This document shows positions 8,826 to 17,514 of a stretch of DNA of 64,000 nucleotides, one piece after another. Origin of the DNA: Desulfobacterales bacterium (GTDB lineage Bacteria > Desulfobacterota > Desulfobacteria > Desulfobacterales > JAHEIW01); contig CP070746.1 of NCBI GenBank assembly GCA_020348305.1, positions 3,713,675-3,777,674 on the forward strand, written 5' to 3'. The translations under genes were made by a program, and so were the position numbers. Within the stretch, counting starts at the first letter, position 1. Every line of letters begins with the position of its first letter. The notes beneath the pieces are model-generated. The model made no database searches. It was given only the letters and a program-made list of their open reading frames with translations, and was not told the origin of the DNA.

Positions 8826-10013
8826 ATGAAAAAAACACTATTGGCAGGATTTTTTATCTTTTTGTTGGGGTTGGGTTTTTCGGGTCCTGTGAATGCCGAA
8901 GTGGGCGTCTCGGATACCGAAATTGTCATCGGCTCCCATCAGGATTTGAGCGGGCCCATCGCCGGCTGGGGCACACAGGTCAAAATGGGACTGGAAATGC
9001 GAGCCAGGGAAATCAACGAAGCTGGAGGAATCCATGGGAGAAAAATCCGGATGATCGTTGAGGATAGTGCCTATGATCCCAAAAAAGCCATCATGGTCAC
9101 CAACAAGATGATCAGCCGGGATAAGGTCTTTTGCTTTATCGGAAACATGGGATCTCCGACTGCCGGGGCTACCAAACCCATCATTTCAAAAAAGAAGATC
9201 CCTCAAATGTTTCCGCTGACGGCAGCCTCGTTATTTTTCGAACCTTACGATCGATACAGCTTTGGCGGATTTACACCCTATTACGATCAGGCACGCTCTC
9301 TTGTGAAGTATTTCAAAGAAACTAAGGGATATTCAAAGTTTGGTCTCATGTACCAGGACGACGAAATGGGCGCCATCATGAAAAAAGGGGTCGAAGATCA
9401 ATTGGCTGTTTATAACATGAAACTGATGGCTGCGGAATCCTATAAACGAGGTGCGACGGAGTTCAGCACTCAGATTTCAAAATTGAAAAAGGCCGACGTC
9501 CAACTCGTGGTACTGGCCACTGTCATCCGGGAGACGGTCGGCGCCTTGAAGGAAGCCAATAAGCTTGGCTGGAAAGTGGACATGGTCGGCATGACACCAG
9601 CTCAAACAAAAGTTGTTATTGGATTAAGTATGAAAGCGGGTTTCTCGCCCGATGGATTTTACTGCGCCTCCCAGACGCCTTACCCTTATCCCGATAGTTC
9701 CCGACCATCAGTTCGAGAGTGGTGGAAGAGGCATGTCAAGATGTTTGGCAAAGACCCCGACTTCCCTACCGTAGCAGGATATGCCGGGATCGAGTTTTTC
9801 AGGATAGCCGCTGAAAAGGTGGGTCGCGATTTGACACGCGAGAAATTGATCGATGCGCTGGAAACCTTTCGGAACGTTCCGGATGAAACCTTCGGGGGAG
9901 CGCCGATTACATTTACGTCCACCTCCCATCAGGGTGCTTATGATGTCTTTATGACCCAGGTCAAAGGAGGGAAATTCGTCAAGATATCTGATTTTATTGA
10001 TTTCAGGAAATAG
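8826..10013 (+). CDS. livK: Periplasmic LIV-family substrate-binding protein
   Basis: 395 residues, type I periplasmic binding fold (Peripla_BP_6). A clear signal peptide ends at VNAEVG (about residues 1-25). The mature start VSDTEIVIGSHQDLSGPIAGWG is the family opening, followed by NEAGGIHGRKIRMIVEDSAYDP. No lipobox, so soluble periplasmic. Strong ribosome site AAGGAGG before ATG 8826. It lies after livHMGF and the ligase and ends in a Rho-independent terminator at 10082-10117. Ligand unknown; probably the acid activated by the adjacent ligase. Confidence 0.9.
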   Translation: MKKTLLAGFFIFLLGLGFSGPVNAEVGVSDTEIVIGSHQDLSGPIAGWGTQVKMGLEMRAREINEAGGIHGRKIRMIVEDSAYDPKKAIMVTNKMISRDKVFCFIGNMGSPTAGATKPIISKKKIPQMFPLTAASLFFEPYDRYSFGGFTPYYDQARSLVKYFKETKGYSKFGLMYQDDEMGAIMKKGVEDQLAVYNMKLMAAESYKRGATEFSTQISKLKKADVQLVVLATVIRETVGALKEANKLGWKVDMVGMTPAQTKVVIGLSMKAGFSPDGFYCASQTPYPYPDSSRPSVREWWKRHVKMFGKDPDFPTVAGYAGIEFFRIAAEKVGRDLTREKLIDALETFRNVPDETFGGAPITFTSTSHQGAYDVFMTQVKGGKFVKISDFIDFRK

Positions 10014-10081
10014 CTTGTATTTGCATTTTCCTGATAGATCTACTATTTTTTTTATGTCAACACAAAAATAAACCACATATG

Positions 10082-10117
10082 AAAGGGTTTCCGCAGTGTC
10101 ATCCGCGGAAACCTTTT
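10082..10117 (+). terminator. Rho-independent terminator after the binding-protein gene
   Basis: AAAGGGTTTCCGC (10082-10094) pairs with GCGGAAACCTTTT (10105-10117) with one mismatch around a 10-base loop, and the T-run is part of the 3' arm. It closes the liv-ligase-binding protein operon. A GTG inside the loop (10096) would extend the next gene but is implausible as a start. Confidence 0.75.
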
Positions 10118-10137
10118 CTAATAGGAGCAATATTTAT

Positions 10138-10893
10138 ATGAACAAACTTGTATTGCGGGAAGATAAAGACGGCATCAGCATCCTTACGCTGAATCGCCCG
10201 GAATCTTTAAACGCCTTAAGTCCATCCCTGTTTGTCGAGTTGCGGGATCATGTCGACAACATCGCACAGTCCTGCGATGATATCGGATGTGTGATCCTGC
10301 AGGGTTCCGGGCGATCGTTTAGTGCCGGCAATGACTTAAAGGCCTTGCAAAAAGGGGAGACAGCGCCCAGTGAACATTTTCAGGCCGAGACCATTGAAGC
10401 ATTGGAAGCCATGCCCCAGCCGGTGATTGCTGCTGTTCAAGGCAACTGCTATACCGGTGCACTGGAACTGGTGCTGGGCTGTGATCTGTTGATTTGCGCT
10501 GAAAACGCAAAGTTTTTTGATACCCATGCTAAATGGGGGCTATCATCCACCTGGGGCATGAGCCAGCGGCTGCCGCGGCGAATAGGATATTTAAGAGCCA
10601 AGGAAGTCATGTATACGAGTCGCGAGATTTCCGGCAAAGAAGCGGAAGCTATCGGACTTGCCAACCGATGCGTACCGGATAATGAATTAACCGAGGCCGT
10701 GATGAAACTCGCGCGAGCCATTGTTGAAAATTCCTGGTTTACTTTGCGCACTTACAAAATGCTGATGCGAGAGGGGAGCAGACGGACCCTTTCTGATGCG
10801 CTGGCATTTGAGCGCGAAAACAGTCCTGGCATCGGACCGGATACGTTACAAAGGCTCGAAAAATTTTTTAAATCCAGAATGAATGAAAAATGA
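10138..10893 (+). CDS. Enoyl-CoA hydratase/isomerase (crotonase) family protein
   Basis: About 251 residues. Crotonase fold with the oxyanion-hole segments FSAGNDLKAL and NCYTGALELVLGCD. The first catalytic glutamate (ELVLGCD) is present. The second, normally PE in 'PEi.lG', is replaced by DTHAKWGL, so classical hydration is doubtful; isomerase, hydrolase or other crotonase chemistry is possible. The STWGMSQRLPRRIG segment is typical of a subgroup with DTHA. ATG 10138 follows TAGGAGC. Its stop overlaps the DUF2889 start by 4 bases, so the two are co-translated. Confidence 0.85.
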   Translation: MNKLVLREDKDGISILTLNRPESLNALSPSLFVELRDHVDNIAQSCDDIGCVILQGSGRSFSAGNDLKALQKGETAPSEHFQAETIEALEAMPQPVIAAVQGNCYTGALELVLGCDLLICAENAKFFDTHAKWGLSSTWGMSQRLPRRIGYLRAKEVMYTSREISGKEAEAIGLANRCVPDNELTEAVMKLARAIVENSWFTLRTYKMLMREGSRRTLSDALAFERENSPGIGPDTLQRLEKFFKSRMNEK

Positions 10894-11462
10894 TCAAACT
10901 TGACAAAAGCAAACACGAGAAAATACATACGCGTCAGATCGAAGTTGCTACCTATGATTGCGGTGAGAATGTTATCATATTGGAAGGAAAACTAAAGGAT
11001 GAGCGGTTAAAGGATATATACCGTCCGACCGGTGAGAATGTGCCGCCCGGAACTGTTCACCATATGATTATCCGGATGAAGGTCCGGAGGCCGGAATTGA
11101 TCATAGAAGATATCGATGTGGACATGCCCACGGTGCCCCATGGCGAATGCTGGGAAACCCGGACATCCCTTGAACCGGCCAAAGGAATGCGAATTACCTC
11201 TGGATTTACCGCCAGCGTCAAAGATCTGGTTGGCGGAGCCAAGGGGTGCGCCCATCTGGTGGCCCTGCTGATGAGCATGGCGTCGGCGGCCGTTCAGGGG
11301 GCCTGGACCGCATTGTCTCGAAATTCCGAGCAACCGTCCGGGTATTTGACCAAAGCAATGAATGCGATTGTCGACACTTGCAGGGTCTGGCGCAGAGATG
11401 GTCCGAAGTTGGCAGAGCACCGGGCAAAGCTTAAAGCTCGAGTCGCCAATAATAAACAATAA
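10890..11462 (+). CDS. DUF2889 domain-containing protein
   Basis: 190 residues. The pattern H-x-R-x-I near residue 14, GTVHHMIIRMKVR, the central DIDVDMPTVPHGECW and especially GGAKGCAHLVALLMSMASAAVQ near residues 112-133 match DUF2889. This family is often found beside acyl-CoA dehydrogenase, crotonase and thiolase genes, but no reaction is established. No signal peptide, presumably cytosolic. Starts within the end of the crotonase gene (ATGA overlap), implying a shared pathway. Confidence 0.75.
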   Translation: MIKLDKSKHEKIHTRQIEVATYDCGENVIILEGKLKDERLKDIYRPTGENVPPGTVHHMIIRMKVRRPELIIEDIDVDMPTVPHGECWETRTSLEPAKGMRITSGFTASVKDLVGGAKGCAHLVALLMSMASAAVQGAWTALSRNSEQPSGYLTKAMNAIVDTCRVWRRDGPKLAEHRAKLKARVANNKQ

Positions 11463-11795
11463 AATATGTCCAACATTTCGTTTATACAGTTTACAAAAAG
11501 GTTTCAGGTTTCACGTGTCAGCTCGGCCGCTGGGCGCCGAAGCGGCTAGTTTGATTGAAGAAGAAACTTTGGTAATAAAGTTTTGATGGTCTCGTAAAAA
11601 GTCCGAAATCCCTAAATTCGCAATACCTCAATTATTGATTGCTGACACCTAAGCCCGAAACCTGAAACCAAGTGAAACCTGGCACCTGAAACCAAGAAGA
11701 CGAAGTCTTCTGGATGCCCGCTTCCGCGGGCATGACGGCTTCTGTGATGTCCTTTGATTCAACCAAAACACTAAATCGCTGTTAGATATTCAATC
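11463..11795. repeat. Gene-free stretch with heptad arrays, a dispersed 52-bp repeat and a hairpin repeat
   Basis: Three sorts of repeat. (1) Heptad units GGTTTCA, GGTTTCA, CGTGTCA at 11500-11520, and complementary units built on TGAAACC at 11643-11693. (2) A block at about 11519-11570 with CGAAGCGGCTAGTTTGAT that recurs at about 13300-13351. (3) An ATGCCCGC/GCGGGCAT hairpin (11714-11733) of the common 'TGGAT-CCCGC-loop-GCGGG-ATGAC' kind. No gene. Confidence 0.6.
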
Positions 11796-13235
11796 ATGTT
11801 AAACCAGACAGATATTCAAAAATTTTTCAAACCCAGACATATCGCCATTGTTGGTGTTTCTGCAGGTGAATATAAATTCGGCGGTATGAGTTTTTTAATG
11901 AAACTTCAGGATGGCGGCTATCCGGGAAGGCTCTATCCAATTAACCCTAAGGCTAAAGAGATCAGGGGGCTCAAGGTCTATCCGGACATATTGTCATTGC
12001 CGGAAGTTCCGGATCTGGCCATGGTGTGTGTGGCGGCAAAGTTTGTTCCCTCAGTTCTTGAACAGTGCGCCCGCATCGGGCTGAGACACATCCACATCTT
12101 CACCTCCGGTTTCAACGAAACCGGATTGGAAGAAGGAAAAAAACTTGAAGGGCAGATAGCTTCGATTGCAAAAGATAAAGGCTTAAAAATCATAGGTCCC
12201 AATTGCATGGGTCCGTATTGTCCTTCCTCGCAGCTCACAGCATGGGGTGCAATACCGGGGCTGAGTGGAACGCTGGGAATCATTTCTCAAAGTGGAGGAC
12301 TTACCCAGCGCCTCACCGAATACACCGATTCCCTTGGTATCGGTGTTGGCAGGGCAGTTAGTTTCGGAAATGGAACGGTTCTCAACGCTTTGGATTTTCT
12401 CGAAGCCATGGCGGAGGATGAAAGTATTCGCGTCATCGCCATGTATCTTGAAAGTGTCATGAATGGTAGCAGGTTCTTGCAAATTGCCAGGCATGTCAGC
12501 AACAATAAACCGATTGTCCTGTGGAAAGGTGGAGAAAGCAGCGCGGGGGCGGCCACCGCGGCCTCACATACCGGAGCTATGTTCGGTGAACAAAGGTTAT
12601 GGGAAGCCTTCTTTCGCCAAACAGGAGCAATTCATGTGCGCTCGATGAATGAATGGGTGGATATCATCATGGCGTTGAGCATGCTTTCTGCGCCCGCAGG
12701 AAAAGGTGTGTTTCTCATAGGCGGTGGGGGAGGAAACAGTGTGGCTTATGGTGATCTCTGCATTCGAGAGGGGCTTGAAGTACCACAATTGTCTGAATCT
12801 ACCATGGAGAGTCTTCGACGGAGTGTGCCGGTGGCGGGTTCAATTGCCGGAAACCCCCTCGATATGTGGCTGACATTTACTGATCCCGGTTATCTGGCTG
12901 ATGTGCTGGACCTGGCCTACAAGGATCCTTCTGTTTCTATGGTCGTTGTGGATCGACTCATCCCCAGAAAAGCCTTTCATATGCCGGACATGATCGATCC
13001 GACACCGGAAATAATTGAATTTTTAAATCATAATGATCATGCCAAACCAACCGTTTTTACGATAGATTCTGATGGCGGGGATTTGGATCTGACTGAAAAA
13101 GGAGTGGCATTAAGGGCTCATTTTTGCAAAGCCGGAATACCCGCCTTTCCGTCGTTCAGGAGAGCGGCAAGGGCTCTTTCCCATCTTTACAGCTATCATA
13201 ACTTTAGAAAAACATGTGAGTCATCACGAAAATGA
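11796..13235 (+). CDS. NDP-forming acyl-CoA synthetase, alpha (CoA-binding) subunit
   Basis: 479 residues, succinyl-CoA synthetase-like superfamily (ADP-forming acetyl/acyl-CoA synthetase). Order: CoA-binding Rossmann domain (FFKPRHIAIVGVSAGEYKFGG, YPINPKAKEIRGLKVYPDI), then the succinyl-CoA ligase-like flavodoxin domains with IIGPNCMGPY, ISQSGGL and AAASHTGAM. The histidine of SHTGA is the conserved second phospho-site of this family. The ATP-grasp beta subunit is not fused and is not in this window. It could supply or recover ATP from acyl-CoA, or activate an acid. Preceded by about 330 bp of repeats. Confidence 0.8.
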   Translation: MLNQTDIQKFFKPRHIAIVGVSAGEYKFGGMSFLMKLQDGGYPGRLYPINPKAKEIRGLKVYPDILSLPEVPDLAMVCVAAKFVPSVLEQCARIGLRHIHIFTSGFNETGLEEGKKLEGQIASIAKDKGLKIIGPNCMGPYCPSSQLTAWGAIPGLSGTLGIISQSGGLTQRLTEYTDSLGIGVGRAVSFGNGTVLNALDFLEAMAEDESIRVIAMYLESVMNGSRFLQIARHVSNNKPIVLWKGGESSAGAATAASHTGAMFGEQRLWEAFFRQTGAIHVRSMNEWVDIIMALSMLSAPAGKGVFLIGGGGGNSVAYGDLCIREGLEVPQLSESTMESLRRSVPVAGSIAGNPLDMWLTFTDPGYLADVLDLAYKDPSVSMVVVDRLIPRKAFHMPDMIDPTPEIIEFLNHNDHAKPTVFTIDSDGGDLDLTEKGVALRAHFCKAGIPAFPSFRRAARALSHLYSYHNFRKTCESSRK

Positions 13236-13287
13236 ACTTTGCGTTGACTTTGTATATCAAGATACTTTAACGTAATATCAAATTAAC

Positions 13288-13395
13288 GGTTCAGAGTTCA
13301 GCCCAGCCTCTAGCCATCGAAGCGGCCAGTTTGATCGAAAAAGAGACTTCTGCTTTGCGAAGTCTCATAAGAGGTTCAGGGTTTATGGCAAAGAT
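13288..13395. repeat. Second copy of the dispersed intergenic repeat, flanked by TTCAG words
   Basis: About 13300-13351 aligns with 11519-11570: both carry CAGC-C-GCC and CGAAGCGGC-AGTTTGAT-GAA-AAGA-ACTT. GGTTCAG/AGTTCAG words precede it (13289 on) and GGTTCAGGGTTTA follows (13375 on). A GACTTC...GAAGTC stem lies at 13346-13365. In one frame both copies read as A-(R/Q)PL..EAASLIE(E/K)ET, so it may descend from coding DNA. No ribosome site or longer ORF supports a gene. Confidence 0.5.
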
Positions 13396-13489
13396 GGAGC
13401 GCGACCGAATAACGATTGACGAAATCCGGCACTTACTTTACTAGGTTATCTGTTAAATATTTTCTGACTTCTGTTCTCTGAGAGGGAAT

Positions 13490-14137
13490 ATGATTAAGGC
13501 TATTTTCTGGGATTTTGGCGGGGTACTTACCACAGGCCCGTTTGGCGCTTTTAAGAAATTTGAACACGAAAATAATCTGCCCGAAAACTTCATCCGTAGG
13601 GTGAATGCCACCAATGCGGACACCAATAGCTGGGCCAGATTAGAACGGGGCGAAATCAGCCTTGAGGAATTTGATCGAGAATTTGAACAGGAAACCCGAT
13701 TAGCCGCTCATCCCATTTGAGGATTTCAGGTTTTGCAGCTTATCGCAGGGGATTTGCGTACGGATATGGTAGACGTGTTGCGTCGATGTAAGCAGCACTA
13801 TTGCAATGCCTGTCTGACGAATAATATAAATATTGGTGATGGTTCCGAAAAACAGCTGGTCGATGAACGTACAGCCGAATTTCAGAAGGTAATGGAATTG
13901 TTTGACTATGTCATCGAATCAAGTAAAGTAGGGGTACGCAAACCGGATCCCCGCTTTTACTTTTATAAGATGGCCTGTGAAATTGTGAAGGTGGATCCCC
14001 ATCAGGTGGTCTTCCTCGATGATCTCGGAATCAATTTGAAACCGGCGCGTGCGATAGGGATGACCACTATTAAGGTAACCGATCATCAAGGGGCGATAAA
14101 TGAACTGGAAGATGTTCTGGGAATAGAACTTACTTAG
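13490..14137 (+). pseudogene. HAD-IA family hydrolase with in-frame TGA
   Basis: Two ORFs (13490-13720 and 13733-14137) are in the same frame and separated only by a TGA at 13718-13720. Joined, they give about 215 residues of one HAD hydrolase. The first part carries FWDFGGVLTTG (motif I, nucleophile Asp) and ARLERGEISLEEFD. The second carries the motif II region CLTNN and motifs III-IV around KVGVRKPDPRFY and VVFLDDLGINL. The TGA stands where relatives tend to have a non-catalytic Arg/Asp before a Gly, consistent with CGA to TGA. No obvious SECIS-like hairpin follows, so I treat it as a nonsense-mutated or read-through gene rather than a selenoprotein. GAGAGGG precedes ATG 13490. Confidence 0.7.
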
Positions 14138-14170
14138 TATAAATTAAATTTCGGAAAGAAAGGAGGACCT

Positions 14171-15628
14171 ATGGCCGGAATATGTTCGTATGGCGGTTAC
14201 GTACCGCGTTACCGTTTAAACCGGATGCTGGTTTATCAAGCCATGGGCTGGATGAATCCGGCCAATATTGCCAATGCAGGCGGCGAAAAGGCAGTAGCTA
14301 ATTTTGATGAAGACAGCATTACCATGGCTGTGGCCGCTGGTCTCAATGCTCTGAATGGAATGGATCGTTCAGAAGTACAGGGTGTTTATTTCGCTTCGAC
14401 CACCATGCCGTACAAAGAAAGACTCAATTCAGGTATTGTATCGGCTGCCCTTGGCCTCAACGATCACATTCGCACGGCTGATTTCTCAGGCGGCCTCAAA
14501 GCCGGCACAACGGCGCTGTTGTCCGCCCTGGACGGGGTAGAGGCCAAAAACTTAAATAATGTTGTTGTTACGGCATCTGAGTGCAGGCTGGGAAAGCCGG
14601 CATCTCCCCAGGAGTTGATTTTCGGTGATGCGTCGGCAGCCCTTGTGATCGGGGATGAAGATGTGATTGCCGAATTCAAGGGATCCTATTCCGTAACCCA
14701 TGATTTTGCGGATCATTACCGGGGACAGTCCGCAAAATACGACCGCCAGTGGGAAGATCGCTGGATCCGGGATTTGGGCTTTGATCAGTTCATTCCCGAG
14801 GCAATTAATGGTCTTCTGAATAAGTACAGCCTAAAAAGCGATGATTTCGCCAGAGTCATTTACGACTGCCACTATGCGGCTGCCCGCAAGAAACTCGGCA
14901 AGGTATTGGGTATTGCCCCGGAGACAGATCAGACTAATTTACAGGCGGAAGTCGGGCAAAGCGGCACCGCTCAATCGCTGGTGATGTTGGTCAATGCGTT
15001 GGAAGAGGCCAAACCGGGAGACAAGCTTCTGGTAGTCAGTTTCGGCAGTGGATGCGATGCCCTTTATTTTGAGGTAACCGCAAATATTGAAAAGAGAACG
15101 GATAGGGAAGCGATCTCCGCTTGTCTGTCCAATAAGGCTGAACTGGATAATTACACCAAGTATCTCGTCTGGCGCAATATCTTGCCGGGTGATGCCGGCT
15201 TGCGCTCTGAAGAAGATGTTTGGACGCGCTGGTCGGCGCTGTGGCGTTCGCGCAAAACGGTTCTGGGTCTTTGGGGCACAAAGTGCAAAAAATGCGGTAC
15301 CGCTCAGATTCCGCCACAAAATGTATGCGTCAATCCCGAATGCGGGGCAATTAACCAGATGGATGATTATCTTTTCTCAGATAAAATCGGACATATCGCC
15401 AGTTTTACCGGCGATATGCTGGCTGCATCTTTAAATCCGCCGGCTGTTTACGGCCAGATCGAGTTTGAAGGCGGCGGCAAGATGATGTTTGACTTTACCG
15501 ATTGTAATCTTGATGAGCTGGAGATCGGTATGCCGGTTTCAATGAGTTTTCGTAGGAAATACTATGATGAGAAACGGGACATTTCAGGATATTTCTGGAA
15601 AGCGGTCCCCGTGAAGGAGGTGAAATAA
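14171..15628 (+). CDS. HMG-CoA synthase-like protein fused to a DUF35 zinc/OB-fold domain
   Basis: 485 residues. Residues 1-310 are a thiolase-fold HMG-CoA-synthase-like domain (ICSYGGYVPRYRL opening, ELIFGDASAALVIGD near 148-161, VVSFGSGCDALYF near 288-300). Residues 345-485 are DUF35: a zinc ribbon with Cys372, 375, 386 and 391, then an OB fold. Compared with HMG-CoA synthase, the catalytic Cys before KAGT is Leu109, the Glu of the '(S)ES.P' motif is Thr77, and the His region reads YDCH (231-234). The condensing triad therefore appears lost. It is followed 0 bp later by a thiolase, matching known DUF35-thiolase partnerships. Strong site AAGGAGG before ATG 14171. Confidence 0.8.
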   Translation: MAGICSYGGYVPRYRLNRMLVYQAMGWMNPANIANAGGEKAVANFDEDSITMAVAAGLNALNGMDRSEVQGVYFASTTMPYKERLNSGIVSAALGLNDHIRTADFSGGLKAGTTALLSALDGVEAKNLNNVVVTASECRLGKPASPQELIFGDASAALVIGDEDVIAEFKGSYSVTHDFADHYRGQSAKYDRQWEDRWIRDLGFDQFIPEAINGLLNKYSLKSDDFARVIYDCHYAAARKKLGKVLGIAPETDQTNLQAEVGQSGTAQSLVMLVNALEEAKPGDKLLVVSFGSGCDALYFEVTANIEKRTDREAISACLSNKAELDNYTKYLVWRNILPGDAGLRSEEDVWTRWSALWRSRKTVLGLWGTKCKKCGTAQIPPQNVCVNPECGAINQMDDYLFSDKIGHIASFTGDMLAASLNPPAVYGQIEFEGGGKMMFDFTDCNLDELEIGMPVSMSFRRKYYDEKRDISGYFWKAVPVKEVK

Positions 15629-16834
15629 ATGGCAGATGGTATCAAAGATAAAGTCGCTATATTAGGCATGGGATGCACCCGCTTTGGTGAGCGCTGGGAA
15701 GCGTATGCGGAAGATCTGGCTACCGAAGCCTTTGTCGAATGCTTGGAAGATGCCGGAATTGAGAAAAAAGAGATTCAGGCGGCCTATATCGGCACCCATA
15801 TTGATGAAATCAACGTAGGAAAAGCTGCCGTTCCTTTAGGCGTTGCTTTAAAATTACCTTATATTCCGGTCACCCGAACCGAAAACTATTGCGCCACAGC
15901 CACGGAAGCTTTCAGAGCGGCCTGCTATTCGGTGGCGGCTGGCGTTTACGATATCGTCCTGGCGTTAGGGGTAGAAAAATTAAAGGATACCGGTTACGGT
16001 GGTTTGCCATCAGGCGGATCAATGGGTGTTAAACCCTTTATGATGGGCGCCAACATGACCGCACCGGGCATGTTTGCTCAGCTGGCGACCGCTTACAGCG
16101 CCAAGTGGGGTGTGCCTATGGAAAAGATAAAAGATGCCATGGCCCATGTTTCAGCCAAGAGCCATGCCAATGGTGCGCTCAACCCCAAAGCTCATCTGCG
16201 AAAGGTGGTTTCCGAAGATCAGATTAAAGCCGCCCCTATGATTGCCTATCCTCTGGGACTTTTTGACTGCTGTGGGGTGAGTGACGGGTCGGCGTGCGTC
16301 ATCGTCACCACACCGGAGATCGCAAAGAGTCTGAAAAAGAACCAAGATATCGTTAAGGTAAAGGCGTTGTCGGTATCCGTAAGCTCGGGTGAAGAAGCCA
16401 TCGGAAATACCTGGGATGGCGCTCATTTTGTTACCACTCGCATTGCGGCCACCAACGCATACGAAGAGGCCGGTATTAAAAATCCCAGAGAAGATCTGAG
16501 TATGATGGAAGTGCATGATTGTTTTTCTATTACGGAGATGGTCACCATGGAAGATTTGCACATTTCACCGAAAGGCGGTGCCTATGATGATATCATGGGC
16601 GGGTTTTATGATCTTGATGGAAAGGTGCCCTGCCAGGTGGACGGTGGTTTGAAATGCTTCGGCCATCCCATCGGCGCTTCGGGATTGCGCATGCTTTATG
16701 CCATGTATGAACAATTGCTGGATAGAGTGCCGCAAGAAAGAAAAGTCAAGAATGCGCATCTGGGGCTAACCCATAATTTAGGAGGCATGCCTCATTCAAA
16801 TGTGGCTGCGATTTCAATTATTGGAATCGATTGA
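15629..16834 (+). CDS. SCP-x-type thiolase
   Basis: 401 residues, thiolase superfamily of the SCP2/SCP-x branch. The reactive Cys is in ENYCATATEAF near residue 89, the active His in EVHDCFSITE near 292, and GHPIGASGLR near 345. The usual C-terminal Cys motif is replaced by NLGGMPHSN, which is common in this branch. It would catalyse thiolytic (or retro-aldol) cleavage of a beta-keto/hydroxy acyl-CoA in the cytosol. Its ATG lies right after the stop of the HMGCS-DUF35 protein, which suggests the two proteins form one complex, as for other thiolase/DUF35 pairs. Confidence 0.85.
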   Translation: MADGIKDKVAILGMGCTRFGERWEAYAEDLATEAFVECLEDAGIEKKEIQAAYIGTHIDEINVGKAAVPLGVALKLPYIPVTRTENYCATATEAFRAACYSVAAGVYDIVLALGVEKLKDTGYGGLPSGGSMGVKPFMMGANMTAPGMFAQLATAYSAKWGVPMEKIKDAMAHVSAKSHANGALNPKAHLRKVVSEDQIKAAPMIAYPLGLFDCCGVSDGSACVIVTTPEIAKSLKKNQDIVKVKALSVSVSSGEEAIGNTWDGAHFVTTRIAATNAYEEAGIKNPREDLSMMEVHDCFSITEMVTMEDLHISPKGGAYDDIMGGFYDLDGKVPCQVDGGLKCFGHPIGASGLRMLYAMYEQLLDRVPQERKVKNAHLGLTHNLGGMPHSNVAAISIIGID

Positions 16835-16850
16835 AAAGGAGATAGAAGTC

Positions 16851-17468
16851 ATGATTGAAGACATATTAAAGAAGATCGTTTGGCTCGGACATGATGGGTT
16901 CCGAATTGATGCCAGCAAGACGGTTTATATCGATCCGTATCAAATTTCAGACGGCCCTGAGGCGGATTTGATATTAATTACCCATGAGCATTTTGATCAC
17001 TGTTCGCCGGATGACGTGGCCAAAGTTCAACATTCCGGCTCGGTGATTGTGACTGAAAAAGATTCTGCCACAAAGCTTTCCGGAGATGTTCGGGTCGTCA
17101 AGGTGGGAGAGACATTATCCATTGATAACGTCAAAATTGAAGCCGTTGCGGCCTACAATACGAATAAAGAATTCCATCCCAAAAGCAATGGCTGGCTGGG
17201 CTTTATCGTCGAAATCGACGGCGTTAAGGTATATCACGCCGGGGATACCGATTTTATTCCTGAAATGAACAATTTCAACACAGACATCGCGCTGCTTCCC
17301 GTCTCCGGAACCTATGTGATGACCGCCGATGAAGCCGTCGAGGCCGCCCTTGCGATCAACCCGAAAATCGCCATTCCCATGCATTACGGTGCGATTGTGG
17401 GCGGAGAAAATGACGCCACTCAGTTTAAGCAAGCTTTGGAAGGGAAGGTAGAGGTTCATATATTTTGA
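16851..17468 (+). CDS. MBL-fold metal-dependent hydrolase (UPF0173-like)
   Basis: About 205 residues, metallo-beta-lactamase fold. Metal ligands visible in THEHFDHCSPDD (HxHxDH) near residue 46, HAGDTD near 130 and MHYGAI near 179. It matches the single-domain beta-lactamase-like hydrolases (UPF0173/YtkL type), substrate unknown. A thioester hydrolase role in the acyl-CoA pathway is only a guess from context. ATG 16851 follows AAAAGGAG; the frame is open upstream into the thiolase gene but no earlier start is better. Confidence 0.8.
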   Translation: MIEDILKKIVWLGHDGFRIDASKTVYIDPYQISDGPEADLILITHEHFDHCSPDDVAKVQHSGSVIVTEKDSATKLSGDVRVVKVGETLSIDNVKIEAVAAYNTNKEFHPKSNGWLGFIVEIDGVKVYHAGDTDFIPEMNNFNTDIALLPVSGTYVMTADEAVEAALAINPKIAIPMHYGAIVGGENDATQFKQALEGKVEVHIF

Positions 17469-17514
17469 ATTTCGTGCTTGGGGTTTCCGGTTTGTCCAGG
17501 TTAGGAGCATACGC

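Noticed and set aside
13718-13762. Selenocysteine codon with SECIS
   Set aside because: No stable hairpin with a GU-bearing loop could be found by eye just after the TGA, and the position is not catalytic.
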